Below are positions 22,118 to 34,340 of a DNA stretch of 64,000 bases, piece after piece. Within the stretch, counting starts at the first letter, position 1; the number at the start of each line of letters is the position of its first letter. The position numbers were made by a program, and so were the translations under genes. Source of the stretch: Mastacembelus armatus (Eukaryota > Chordata > Actinopteri > Synbranchiformes > Mastacembelidae). Where the stretch lies: positions 23,866,197 to 23,930,196 of the forward strand of contig NC_046646.1 of the NCBI RefSeq assembly GCF_900324485.2, written 5' to 3'. The notes beneath the pieces are model-generated. The model had not been told where the DNA came from. It did not search any database and saw only the letters and a list, made by a program, of their open reading frames with translations.

Positions 22118-25100
22118 ATGAAGGTCGTGTTGCTGCTCGCTCTGCTCACAGGTAACCTGCTCTTTACTTACAGACATTCATTATTTCATGATCACAACTC
22201 TGACTGTCGTGTCACTGCTCTAATTCAAAGTGATTCAACTGAATAATATGGCAGGTTTGTCCTGTTGGTTGTTACTATGTTTATTATTTTCTTCACTCTG
22301 TTTAGTTCTGTTTTTTATTTCCCGTATGAACAGATCAACAGTCGGTTAAGAAAAATGTTTCTTCTTCATGTTATTTGTTTAGAAGAGACTTGCTACATGT
22401 TTTGCACATTTTCTAACTTCAGTCCGACGTCTGATGTTTTACAATAAAACATTATAATAATCTAATAAATCTATTAGGTTAAAAACCATAAAACAAAGAG
22501 AAACCATTTAAAAACATCAGATTAAAAATAACCATAGGACATATCTATTACAGGAGTTTGAACACAAAGTTACATTTATCTTCCTGTCTCACAGTCAGTG
22601 GATGTGGCAGCAGGAAAGTTGTTGGTCGAACTGGTCAGAACGTCACTCTGCCCTGTAATTATGATGTAAAGGCAAATGGGAATCGGTCGATTTGTTGGAA
22701 TCGAGGAGACATACCATTGAATGGCTGCAACAACCTGCTGATCGCCACAGGAAGTTATAAAGTGACAGAGAACAATAGAGTTTCCAGCAGGTATCGGCTC
22801 CTGGGACCAGTGGACGAAGGCGACGTTTCCCTGACGATACTGAATCTCACAGAGGAAGATGCTGGACGGTACGGATGCAGGGTGGACATACCTTGGTGGA
22901 CTGATGACAAATATCACATTGATTTAGTCATTGACAGAGGTAAGTAGATCTTTTCTTAAAAACCAACTTTATTTGCTCACAGACTGGTGGACTTTCACTG
23001 AGTGTGTGTCAGTGCATGTATTATCATTGTTCTGATTGTGAAACACACATGCTTCAATAAAACAAGACATTAGCTGACGTCACCTCGAGCTCTAAGAAGG
23101 AAACTCTCGTGCTTATCTGTTTAGTTCACTGTGCCACAGAGTTGGATCATAGTTCAGTCATTCAACAACCAGCAGCCAAATCTGACTAGAAACTGTGTCA
23201 GAACTAAACCAGCCCACAAACAAAACAAATGTGGTCTAATTCAGAAAGACACAAACTCCCATGTCCAGCTACTAGTCCCTCATTGTTCCATCAGACAGGA
23301 GGTTCAGATGCTGTTAAACTACCTGACAAACAGTGAAGATGCAGCAGCCTGAGGCCTGTGGGCTCCATTCACATGAATAAGAATCAGATCTAGGACCAGA
23401 TATGCAAAGGAGCCAGGTCTGATCCGAGAACAGCTGGTTTGGTTCGTTCACACATCTGTGGAAACATCAGGTCTGAGTCAGTGGGAGGGAAAACGTCAGC
23501 TGTGATTTGAACGGACTCTAAGACTCGCTGCCATTACAGATGTTACAGATGTTATAGATGTCAGATGTCGCAGATGATACAGACGTTACAGATGATACAG
23601 ATGATACAGACGTTACAGACGTTACAGATGATACAGACGTTACAGATGATACAGACGTTACAGATGTTTTCCCTCTGGTGTCTGCTCATATAAATATCTA
23701 AACCCCAGGCATCAGACCAGAACTCTTCACATCAGTTTTGTTTCCTCTTCATGTAGGTCAGATGACCTCCACAGAGCACCTCCCAACTTCTTCCTTCAGC
23801 GGCATCACTATCGAGCAGAAGGTGAGAAACTTCCTTCATATGTACATTTTTCTAAAGGTTCGAGTAAATCCTCCTGTACAGGAGAACATCTCTGTAGTCA
23901 TTTTGTGTCTATGGTTAGTTTGCATGTCTTTAAGGTCCTTTAATGTCCTTTTATAGTGGAGGGTAGTTTATAGTTGATTGAGCTATCGGGCCCCGGGGCC
24001 GGTGCCTGGGATTCCTGTTCACTAATTCACCCACAACAGGATTTGTACAAACAGCGACTTCAAACTTCTGTGAGTTAATTGTTTTGTGTACGTTTCACTT
24101 TAACAGGGAAGCAGCGTCATGACTGTGGCTCGGGTGGGGGTCGTCTTAGGGCTGATAGTGTTGGTCACAGCAGGTGTGGTCGTCATTATCAGTAAGTTAA
24201 AGTCACTGACAAACACTGAGAAACATCCTGTTTTACCCAGAAATGGATTTTGCACTTCATGTTTTCCTTCCAGCATTTCCACTCAGTGGACGTGCAAATT
24301 CATTAATGTTATTTCTGCTGTTTCTGTGTGTCTGCAGTGAAAAGAGGGAGGCTCCTCAACAAAATGTAAGTGTCCTAATGTGACTCATTCAGACTGGGAA
24401 CTAGATTTTAACTTCTTCTTTTGATTTTGCTGAACTTTTTCTGAGTAAATTTACTTCTGGCAGCTTCAAGAAGTTGAAGTCCAGGAGTTTATGGTAAAGT
24501 AGTTTGTTAAATCTTTTGATCCAGCACATGTTCATTCCAGCTCCAACTCCCATTTTCTCCCAAGCAGCAGTTAGCTAAGCTAAGCTAAGCTGCTAACTAG
24601 ACATTAGCACTATGGTGACATTTATACATATGACAGTTCAATGACTACTGTGCTAAGGTTTCACTGTTTAGCTTAAAGAGCAGCATTTACACTGAAGCTA
24701 CTGTAGCTCCAGAGAAGAACAGAAACCAGCTTCATTTACATGTTGTGTCTTGTTTATTGAGTCAACACAAAGATTAAACTGATAACCAAATTCTCACTTG
24801 ACTCAGAAAAGACAGAACATTTACCTAAATATATAATAAAAATAATAAAAAATAATTCATATACATAAACAGAAAAAAACAAAGGTTTCTAGTCTTTTAT
24901 TCCTCTTGGCACAAAGAACCTTGAGATCTGACCAAGTCTACACCAAATGAACGACCTTGTTTAATCATGAGCGTTCCTGAAGGTCTGAAACTTGACGATG
25001 GAGATGAAAGCCTGAAGAGGAAACCTCAGCGGTTTCTGTTCTGACTGATGTGACATTCACGAGACGCTTGGTCTCGACATGAAGATCAGGACGGCTGAGA

Positions 25101-25694
25101 AACCGTCACGTTATAAATGTCAGAATCTGAGCTCGAGGGTCACCTGAGGAGACGTGTGTGAAAAAACTGGCTCAGCCTAAACCAGAGTGTGACCAAGTAG
25201 ATGTGCTGCGTCAAATGTCAAAGTCATTCTAACTCAGTCTTTATATTGACCAGACTTCAGTCAGTGCACAGCAGGTCGGCAGGTTGGGACATATTTGAAC
25301 AAAGACCTATAAACTGCAGCTCTTATTAAATCGAATAAACAATCAAACAGGTTCTTCTTTAGTTCGCTAAAGATTTGATGCAAAATCACATCGTCACATG
25401 CAGAACATCACATGCCACATTACACCTGGTGGTCTGGAGTCCACTAAGGGGGTTTTACTGGGTCTAGATGGTAAGAAAGTGACGTACGACACCAGATGAG
25501 GGATTTTTTTAAAGAAAATAATTAGTACAGTCCTTAAATCTTTCTCTTTCAGTCCTGAGCTCAACAGTGTGATCCAGTTCAATCTGCAGCTCCACCGTCA
25601 ATGTTCGGTGATGGAGAACGTCTATCAGGTAGATGAACTTGACAGCAGAGTCACATACACGTCTGTCGCTGACCTCCGTCCACTGACCTGCTGA
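22118..25694 (+). CDS. TIM-family receptor C, short-stalk form with consensus ITIM
   Basis: Seven exons join in frame to 242 aa: 22118-22151, 22595-22939, 23757-23821, 24107-24191, 24338-24365, 24464-24493 and 25553-25694. It is almost identical to TIM-B. Seen differences include LLGPVDEG for LLGSVDEG in the Ig domain and VARVGVV for VARVWVV in the membrane segment. It also lacks the mucin exon and has the VTYTSV tail motif. Five Ig cysteines are placed as in A and B. Copies B and C sit in blocks duplicated very recently, so separate functions are unlikely yet. Confidence 0.78.
23534..23668. repeat. 9-bp GAYRWTACA minisatellite in TIM-C
   Basis: Shortest of the three arrays (about 135 bases against about 183 and 205). 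Same junction to TTTTCCCTCTGGTGTC as in TIM-B. Confidence 0.85.
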
Positions 25695-28607
25695 TCCATG
25701 GACCAGGACCACAATGAGCCCTGTGTAAAAACATGAACTCAAGACCCCAGTCCACCAGGACACAAAACTCTCCTGATAAGTTGAATCATGATCACAAACA
25801 GTGAGACTCCCTAACCCCTGAGCTACGTCTACATGTAAAACGTCAACTATAGCACTAAAGAAACTACAAGTCCCAGAGAGCATTGCTGTAAGCATCGTCC
25901 AGCCAGAGACCTTGAGATTCTGTCACTGTGACTAATGTTATGACCCTAGGGGTCATCAAATCATAGATTTGGGGGCTCGTCCGTCGTTTTTTTGTGTACT
26001 TCTCTATACTTGTCTGATCAGCAGTTTTTTCTTTCGTGGTGGTGGCAATATGGAGTTCAAGTTACAGGACTTTACTTTGAGTCCAACTTTAGACAAGTTG
26101 GATAGGTGCCGCAAGGCTGATTTGGTGTTGATCGCCAATTTTTTTGACATACATGTGCCAACAAGCGCCAAAAAGGAGGAGATAAAACAACTCCTCATAG
26201 CAAAGCTGACAGAAAGGGGGTTGTTTGGTGGGCCAACTCCCACAAATGGAGTCGGGCCGGGTGATGCAGCTGGTATTCCTACCCCACCTAAGGACCTCCC
26301 AGTCCAAGCTGGACTAACCACAGAGGAGTTGAAACTTACTCTGCAGATTCGCGAGGTGGAACTGCAGAACAAAAGGTTGGAGGTGGAAGCCATGCACCTT
26401 AAGGTAAGGGTTCTGGAGTTGGAGCAGGGAGCTGCTTTAGCTACCAGTCCCTCCTTTCAGTCACCTGTTTCATGACCCCACGAAGGCTTTGATGTAAGTA
26501 GGCACATAATGCTGCTGTCATGACTGACGAGTTTGCGTTAACGCATAAGAGCGTTTTTTCTCCACCAGTCCGACATGATCTGAGCTCAGTTGAGAGGAAA
26601 AATCCCTCTCCAAAAAGTTTCCGACGTACATTCCCAGTCACCGCTGAAAAACGCGAGTGTTTCTACTGCCATGAGCAGGGTCACCTCATGGCTGTGTGTC
26701 CCATTCTGAAGAAAAAAGAGCAGAATAGAAATGTTAAATCTGCTAAGTCGTCATCTCCAGTGGCTCTTATACAAACCCCGCCACCTGCCCTGCCACCTGT
26801 GGGCATGGATGGAAGTAACAAAGTGGACAAAGCATTTAAGCCGTTTGTTACAAAAGGGTTTGTTTCCTTAGAAAATGAGTCAGTCCAAATTCCAATCACT
26901 ATCTTGAGAGATACTGGAGCAAAGCAGTCTGTGTTACGAGGTGACGTGTTGTCTTTCTCGACCCAGTCTTACTGCGGGTCCGACATCTTAATGTGGGGAG
27001 TTGAGATGAACATTGTACGTGCCCCATTACACTTTGTTCAGTTGTCATCCAGATTTATGTCGGGCAAATGTAAGGTTGCCATTCGAGCAAAATTGCCAAT
27101 AGAAGGGATAGATCTTATCCTTGGGAATGATTTAGCCGGCGGACAAGTGTTCCCGTCGCCGGAAGTGATCGAAAGTCCGATCGCTTCCGCATGTGTGTCA
27201 GATGACTCTGTGTTAAACTCACCTGTAGTATTTCCCATGTGTGCTGTAACCCGTGCTCAAGCACGAAAGTTTGGAAACTTGGTGGATCTAAGTGATTCTT
27301 TTATGAGCACCTCTGATCCGCCAAGTGTTGGTCCTAAATGTGAAAAAGAAGAATCTGTGTGTGCTGAACTACAACCTGATGACAAAACACTGTCTCTGTC
27401 GGTGGACAGAGAACAGAAACAGAAATCTGATGTTACTTTGTCTTCCTGTATGTCTCTTGTGAAAAGTGAAAACTGTCCTACTTTGTGAATGATGGTGTGT
27501 TGATGCGACGTTGGACTCCGAGCTCTGGTGATGTACATGACTCTGTTTGTCAGGTAGTAATACCCCAACCCTTTCGTTTCCAAATGTTGACATTAGCACA
27601 TGATCACAGTATGGCGGGACAATTGGGAATACGAAAGACATATGATCGCATTCTTCGTTACTTCTTCTGGCCCGGACTCAAGTCCGATGTGGTAAAATTC
27701 TGTCGTTCCTGTCATACGTGTCAAGTGTCCGGTAAGCCCAACCAGGTAATTCCTGTTGCCCCATTGAAACCAATGCCTGTAATTGGAGAACCTTTTGAAC
27801 ACGTCATTATTGACTGTGTGGGTCCGTTGCCTAAAACCAAATCCGGAAATCAATACATCCTCGCGATAATGTGTGCTGCCACTCCGAACATCATTAAAAG
27901 CTCGAGCCATAGTCAAGGCACTTGTGAGATTTGTCTCCACATTTGGTTTGCCCAAGTATATTCAGAGTGATCAAGGTTCTAACTTCATGTCAAAGGTTTT
28001 CGTTCAGGTCATGGCGGAGCTCAAAGTCACACACCGCACGTCTAGTGCATATCACCCCGAGAGTCAGGGCGCACTGGAAAGGTTTCATCAAACTCTGAAA
28101 AGTATGTTACGAAAGTTTTGCTCCGAGTCAAGTCGAGATTGGGACGAAGGCTTGTTGTTGTTCGCCGTGAGGGAAACTGGGCCAAGAGTCGCTGGGATTT
28201 AGCCCAGCTGACTTAGTTTTTGGCCACACTGTGCGTGGACCGTTGCGTTTGCTCCGTGAAACATGGCTCTCAGAGAAGCCAAGCCCTGAAAAGAATATTT
28301 TGGACAATGTTAGTTCATTCAGAGAAAGATGTAGCGCGTGAGTCATTGTCAAAGTCACAAGCCAAAATGAAGGATCGTTATGACAAAAAGTCGGTTACAC
28401 GGATTTTTCATCCAGGTGACCGCGTGTTAGTTCTGTTGCCCCTTGTTGGTTCCGGCTGACAAACAACATTTTCTGGCCCTTACGTAGTTGACCGGAAGCT
28501 TAGCGAGACTGACTACGTAATTCAGACTCCAGACCGAAAGAAAACCTCTCGTGTCTGTCACATCAACATGCTCAAACAGTATGTTGGTCGAAAGGAAGAA
28601 CTTTCTT

Positions 28608-29493
28608 ACGGTGGCCGACAAGGGCAAACGCGCTGCAAAAGAGAAACGCTGCAAAAGAGAAACGCTGCAAAAGAGAAACGCTGCAAAACAGAAACGCTGC
28701 AAAAGAGAAACGCTGCAAAACAGAAACGCTGCAAAAGAGAAACGCTGCAAAAGAGAAACGCTGCAAAACAGAAACGCTGCAAAACAGAAACGCTGCAAAA
28801 GAGAAACGCTGCAAAACAGAAACGCTGCAAAACAGAAACGCTGCAAAAGAGAAACGCTGCAAAAGAGAAACACTGCAAAACAAAAACGCTGCAAAACAGA
28901 AACGCTGCAAAACAAAAACGCTGCAAAACAGAAACGCTGCAAAAGAGAAACGCTGCAAAAGAGAGAACACAACGGAAGTGCGCCAGGCCGATAGGGGGAC
29001 CCCGAACTGAGGGGTGCAATGAACAAAGAACTTTTACAGAGGCGAGAGAGACACATGTAGTGACATAAGTCACGTCTCATTTTGGAGGCTGCGTAATGAC
29101 GCAGGTTTTGTTTTGCAGCGTTTCTCTTTTGCAGCGTTTTTGTTTTGCAGCGTTTCTCTTTTGCAGCATTTCTGTTTTGCAGCGTTTTTGTTTTGCAGCG
29201 TTTCTCTTTTGCAGCGTTTCTCTTTTGCAGCGTTTCTGTTTTGCAGCGTTTCTCTTTTGCAGCGTTTCTGTTTTGCAGCGTTTTTGTTTTGCAGCGTTTC
29301 TCTTTTGCAGCGTTTCTGTTTTGCAGCGTTTCTCTTTTGCAGCGTTTCTCTTTTACAGCGTTTCTCTTTTGCAGCGTTTCTGTTTTGAGCGTTTCTCTTT
29401 TGCAGCGTTTCTGTTTTGCAGCGTTTCTCTTTTGCAGCGTTTCTCTTTTGCAGCGTTTTTTTTTGCAGCGCGTTTGCCCTTGTCGGCCACCGT
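28608..29493. mobile_element. Foldback DNA transposon (non-autonomous), copy 2
   Basis: Duplicate of 16650-17535, with the same 8-bp ACTTTCTT flanks at 28600-28607 and 29494-29501. Same 16-bp unit arrays in inverted orientation around a central unique stretch. Confidence 0.85.
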
Positions 29494-29750
29494 ACTTTCT
29501 TCTCCTAAACCAGTTCCTGTTTTGAACAAGTTAGACAGTCACTTAGCGTATTTGCCCGAACCCGCCCGAGCTGACATTCATAAGCTCATTAACAGTTACC
29601 TAACACTTTTTAATGACACTCCCACCCAAACTAACGTGTTAAGTCATGACATTGATGTTGAAACTCATAAGCACATTAAGCAACATGCCTACCGTACTCA
29701 CCCAGAAAAGCGTGCAATAATGCGTCAAGAAGTAAACTATCTTCTAGACC

Positions 29751-30103
29751 ATTGGTCACTAACAGGCGGACCGCGGTCCGGGTGCGGACCCAGAAGCCGC
29801 CCCATACCGACCCGGCCCTACAGTCAAAACAGAAGATTGTGATTTAAAACCTAACGGGGCGCTTCTATTTCCACCGGCGCAGCTTTTTTAGACTTTACGG
29901 TAGTGGAAATGCACAGACCAATTGCATGCTAGTTGAGCCATCCCACGTGATACCACTCAGCCAATCAAGTCTGTGCATCCCAGGCGGTAAACATTACGAC
30001 TCTACAGTGTAAACTTCGCTAGAGGCAAGTTAGACATGAATAGACAGGACAAAGAAAAAGAAAGAGCGATACATGTAGAAAACAAGGGAGAGAAACTGTA
30101 AAG
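29751..30103 (+). mobile_element. hAT-like DNA transposon fragment, copy 2
   Basis: Duplicate of 17793-18145 inside LTR element copy 2. Borders are approximate. Confidence 0.4.
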
Positions 30104-30396
30104 TTCGAGGCCGCCAAGGCTCTCCTCTGTAGTGCTCCTGTACTTCCTGCCCCAAACTTCGCCCGTCCATTTAAACTGGAGGTGGACGCTAGTGCTCTCG
30201 GAGCAGGTGCTGTACTCCTACAGGAGGATGATGCGGGCATAGACCATCGTTTTATGCGCTGGTCCTTATTGTTACAGGACTTTAATATTGAGATCCACTA
30301 TAAAAAGGATTAGAAAATGTTATGGCTGATGCTCTATCCCGGTGTTAAAAATAGAAAAAAAAAAAAGAGAGAGACAAACATTTTCTTGGGAAAATG

Positions 30397-30544
30397 ACTT
30401 AGACTTATTTGCTGTTTTTTATTTGCTGTCACTGCCTAAATCCATAGGGAACATTGTCAGGAGTCTGGTTCCTCACAGAATTTTACAGTGTGGGATCAGC
30501 ACCTTTACTTCAGGACCTGAATATTTCTTCCCTGTTGTCCAGAG
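30397..30544. other. Shortened upstream region of IFITM-C
   Basis: Only about 148 bases of the IFITM upstream sequence remain between the LTR element and the start codon. They correspond to about 19877-20022 in block B. The roughly 800 bases further upstream in A and B are absent, so IFITM-C may lack its normal promoter. Confidence 0.55.
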
Positions 30545-31099
30545 ATGAATATTAAACGTCACCCACCTAAGGGGTTCATGCCACTTCAGGACAGGTTCCT
30601 TGATCCTATGGAGGGTCAGTACACCGCTGTGAAGATGCCCACCCCCCCCAGAGACCACATCGTCTGGTCCCTTCTGACCTTTCTGTACTGCAACCCCTGC
30701 TGCCTTGGACTGGCAGCTGTCATCTACTCCATCAAGGTGAATTTAGTCACATCATTCATGTGTTACTGTGACCTGTTCCAAAACAAAGGAACAAAAAGTC
30801 TAGAACAGGAAAGAGAGAAGCCAGATAACCCCAGCACCATCCAGGATGGTTCAGGACTGAGCTCAGTGTTGGCAGTTTTATGTTCCCTTCAGGCTGAGGG
30901 TAACTGAGAATCCTCTTTTTGGTCTTTCCAGGCCAGAGACCGGAAGATGGTTGGAGATCTAGAAGGAGCCCAACGCCACGGGTCCACCGCTTACAGCCTC
31001 AACGCCACCGCCCTGATGATCCTCATGGTCATTGGGCTGATTATTATTCTCTGCTCTTGCATCCGTGTGCTGATTTTCAAGTTGTCTGATTCACCTTGA
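30545..31099 (+). CDS. ifitm: IFITM (CD225/dispanin) protein C, altered tail
   Basis: Two exons, 30545-30736 and 30932-31099, encode 119 aa. The CD225 core is intact (RDHIVWSL, NPCCLGLAAV, ARDRKMVGDLEGAQRHGSTA). Exon 1 has Arg for Gly in NIKRHPP. The region after the core reads YSLNATALMILM and lacks the third palmitoyl Cys. The C-terminal end, CSCIRVLIFKLSDSP, is unlike A or B: it reads bases that are 3' UTR in B in another frame after a short deletion. AATAAA at 31215-31220. Expression is uncertain because the upstream region is shortened. Confidence 0.8.
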
Positions 31100-31857
31100 C
31101 GGTGCAGCTTGTGGCTTTTATACCTTTATACTCTTTGATACTGTACAAATGAAATCCCAGTCTTTGCTGTTACATTCAGGTTTCCTGAAATCTTGTGTCA
31201 TTAAAGACAGAGTCAATAAAGCTGCATGATTCCTCACTCTGATGTGTGTTTGTGGGATTCTGGAGGTTAAAGCAGAACACACACACACACACAAACACTT
31301 CTCATACAAACAAAATAACACGTGTGCACGTGTTGACAACAGTGAGAAAATGTGTTTGTCAGGTGGATTAACACCTGAGAGACATCCTCATCCAATCAGA
31401 CCTCAGAGTTGTTGATATCATAAAGACAGAAAAACGTGAAGTAGAAAGTACATATACTCAAATACTGCACTGAAGTATTTCCATTTTCTTCCACGCCTTT
31501 TGGAGACAAACATATGTAACCTATTATTCACTGCTGTCGGACTGTTAGATGGTTGCTTTTGGTTTAAAAAAGAAGAGAAGAGAAATAAATCAAATGTAAA
31601 CTGGGAGAAAGAAAGAAATGTGAGAAGTAAGGACTGAAGCAAATCAAGCCGCAGTGAAGCAGGAAGCTGGAATTTGTGTTTTATTTTGAAAACCCGTGGT
31701 GCTGTTGGCCTCCGGGCCGCTGGGGGCGCTGTTGCCTGTCCGTTAACGGAAGAAAAAGACTCAGACACGTGTGGTTCCCCCGCGGTAAACGTGTTACGGT
31801 AACCACGACTGAAAACAGTTAAAACAGCAACGTTATCGATTAATAGTTTGATCAGAA
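31100..31857. other. Right end of the tandem array and nhp2 promoter region
   Basis: Homology to the cassette ends at about 31,290 after a CA run (31277-31294). No gene is seen. GGCCGCTGGGGGCGCTG near 31716-31732 is a weak CTCF-like match (two consensus mismatches). The rest is the probable nhp2 promoter. Confidence 0.5.
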
Positions 31858-33861
31858 ATGACTAAAACGAAGAAGGAGAAGGTTCCGGTTGATGGAGACG
31901 AGGCTGCAGCCGCCGGCGGGACCGAGAAGTCCTACCAGGACCTGGTCGCTAACGTGAATCCCATCGCTCAACCGCTGGCGTCCAAAAAACTCAGCAAGAA
32001 ACTTTACAAATGCGTCAAAAAGGGTAAAATAAACGCGTTTTACATCGTTTGTTCGCTGCTACCTGTGTCTGTGTGTCTCAGCGCCAAACTCCATTCAAAA
32101 TCGTAATATTTGAATAGTTTATCGAGTGTCAGCAGGAGGTTCTGTCCATATAAGACGAGAAGGTGGATGTTTTACAAATCCCTGGAGTCTTCTAATTAAT
32201 TCGGCATGAAACTTTTCAGTAGAATTCTGCATTAAACACTCGTCTGAGGTTTTTTTGGCCTTTTTCTGATGGTCAGAGCCTTATTTTGGTAAAACGTTTA
32301 AGGTTCGGATTCCAGAGAGAAATCTTATCTTAAATAATAATTTTGTCCTGTTTTATCTGAGTTTGCTGCGAATCTGGTCCAGGTGTCTTCAGCTTCTAGC
32401 TTTTTATTGAGGATGAATCGTCGTCGTGTGTGTTGCTGTAAAAACGGCAGTTTCTGGACTGGAGTCTGGATCGGGGGGATTCATGAGTTTTCTGTTTCCA
32501 GCTGCCAAAGTGAAGAACATCCGGAGAGGAGTGAAGGAGGTTCAGAAGTTCATCAACAAAGGAGAGAAAGGGTGAGTCTGCAGCCATTTGTACCTGTTCT
32601 CTGTGTTTCAGTGTTGGTGTAGGTTTGGAAACAGCTGGTCCTGATTTCATTGCTGATGTGGACAAACTGAAGATGTCAGTTTATTTGACATGTGTCTCTG
32701 CAGCATCGTGGTGTTGGCCGGAGACACCCTGCCCATTGACGTCTACTGTCACCTGCCCGTCATGTGCGAGGACAGAAGCCTGCCCTACGCCTACATCCCC
32801 TCCAAAGTGGTGAGTCTGAGGACAGACGTGTCCCCGCGTCACGTTTTATGCGTCTTTGTTTTAAATGTATTTTGGCAAAAGCTGTGTGGGAAGTCTCCGG
32901 GCATCTAAACTGAACTTAATCATCTGTTGATCAACCTCCAGCTGCTTCTCCAGCTCCAGATATTGACTCTTGAAGACTTTTAACAATAAAATGCATCAGT
33001 GTGTGAAACAGTTATTTCATATGCGGCTGATAAACAGGTCGTGTTGTATATAAACTCACGCCTTCGTGTCCCTGCTGGTTTGCACAATATGTTTCGTACT
33101 TTGTACAAATGTGTTAAAACGTTGAATCAGGGCGACTGTGTGGTGTTAGATGTTATTTTCAGGTCTTAACCACATCACTGAGGCCGACAACTGTTGTTTA
33201 TTCATATTTCTGTGGTGCATCTTGAGGTTTAATTGGAGCACTGAGGTTTATGACGCGTTTTATTATTATATTGAGCTCAGTCCTGCACCTGGTTCAGTGT
33301 GGAGCAGAGATAAAGTGCTATAACTGTCAGAGGAGTCGCGTTCGCACCAGGCTGATGCAAACATCATCTCGGTAACGTGACAAACACGTGGAACGTGCAA
33401 CACAAAGGAACCAGGACTTTCAGGAGAAAGAGAAGCAGAATATCACAGAGAAACAGGTGATTGAATATTTTTGGAAATATCACATGAGAGAACTGAAAAG
33501 CTGCACGCTCAAATTTTCCGGCAACAATTAAATGCAGCGTCTTTTTGTGGGTCTGAAAACTGACCCACGTATGAGCACTTTTACCTAAAGGATGTGACTA
33601 CGTCGTCCACCTCTGCTGAGCAGTACGGAGTACCCACAAAACCTCACACAGGTGTAGATGTTGTTTCTATCTGTAAATGCTATAACAATCATGTTTTTTG
33701 GACCAGAGTAAACCTGTCCCTGTGTCTGTGTCCAGGATCTGGGTTCGTCTGCAGGATCCAAGAGGCCGACCTGTGTGATCCTGATCAAACCTCATCAGGA
33801 CTATCAGGACGCCTATGATGAGTGCTTGGAGGAGGTGTCCAGCCTGCCCAAACCGCTCTGA
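31858..33861 (+). CDS. nhp2: H/ACA ribonucleoprotein subunit NHP2
   Basis: Four exons, 31858-32023, 32502-32571, 32704-32809 and 33736-33861, join in frame to 155 aa (human 153). It binds the K-turn of H/ACA guide RNAs together with dyskerin, NOP10 and GAR1, for rRNA pseudouridylation and telomerase RNA stability in nucleoli and Cajal bodies. Recognised by NPIAQPLASKKLSKKLYKC, RRGVKEVQKFINKGEKG, VLAGDTLPIDVYCHLPVMCE and KRPTCVILIKPHQDYQDAYDEC, all characteristic of the L7Ae/NHP2 family. The acidic/Lys-rich first 25 residues are variable, as in other species. The start has a good context (AGAAATGA). An AATAAA is at 33911-33916. Confidence 0.97.
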
Positions 33862-34168
33862 CACTCGTCGGCCAATCAGGGAGCAGCTCTCAGGTCACTG
33901 CCCGCTTTTTAATAAACCCCCAATTTAAAGGAGCAGTCCGCCGTGTTAGGACGTCCCACTGTTTCTCATCAGTGACACTCACAGCTGCTGAAACCTCCAC
34001 GTTTCCACACCTGAGCAGTAAAACCAGAAACGTGTCCGAGGCACAAGGCTAACGGTTTCCCGTGCTAAGCTAACCCCGTCAGAAAACAAGCGTTTTAACC
34101 ATTTTGTTTGTTAATCAAACCAAACTGTAAATAGAGACTTTATGAATTACAACAAATATATTTTAGAA

Positions 34169-34340
34169 TGAGTCCACATCCCAGGCCTGAGTGTTTCCCT
34201 CAGATCTGCTGTTTGTGTGTCTGTCCCTTCCCATCATGTCTATCAGGGACATGGACCATGTGTGTCAGGGACATGGACCAGGTGTGAACCCCCTGAGCTC
34301 CTAAACTGCCACCAGGCAGAGACTGAACTGAAATGTGAAG
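34169..34340 (+). repeat. Dispersed repeat, copy 1
   Basis: Starts GAGTCCACATCCCAGGCC and includes TCAGATCTGCTGTTTGTGTG and CTGAGCTCCTAAACTGCCAC. The same series of words in the same order and orientation occurs at 47668-47819. Probably an old short interspersed or non-autonomous DNA element. Confidence 0.65.

Larger units (their letters stand above)
25936..30396 (+). mobile_element. Broken Ty3/Gypsy-type LTR retrotransposon fossil, copy 2
   Basis: Same element as copy 1 at a constant offset of 11,958 bases over about 4.4 kb, with very few base differences. Parts seen: primer-binding site near 25970, gag-like region from 26050, CCHC knuckle near 26660, protease near 26910, integrase about 27560-28460, and RT/RNase H traces about 29500-30345. 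It is a fossil with many breaks, and its right side abuts the IFITM-C upstream sequence. It arose by block duplication, not by a new insertion, since the flank and the nested elements are shared. Confidence 0.85.
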
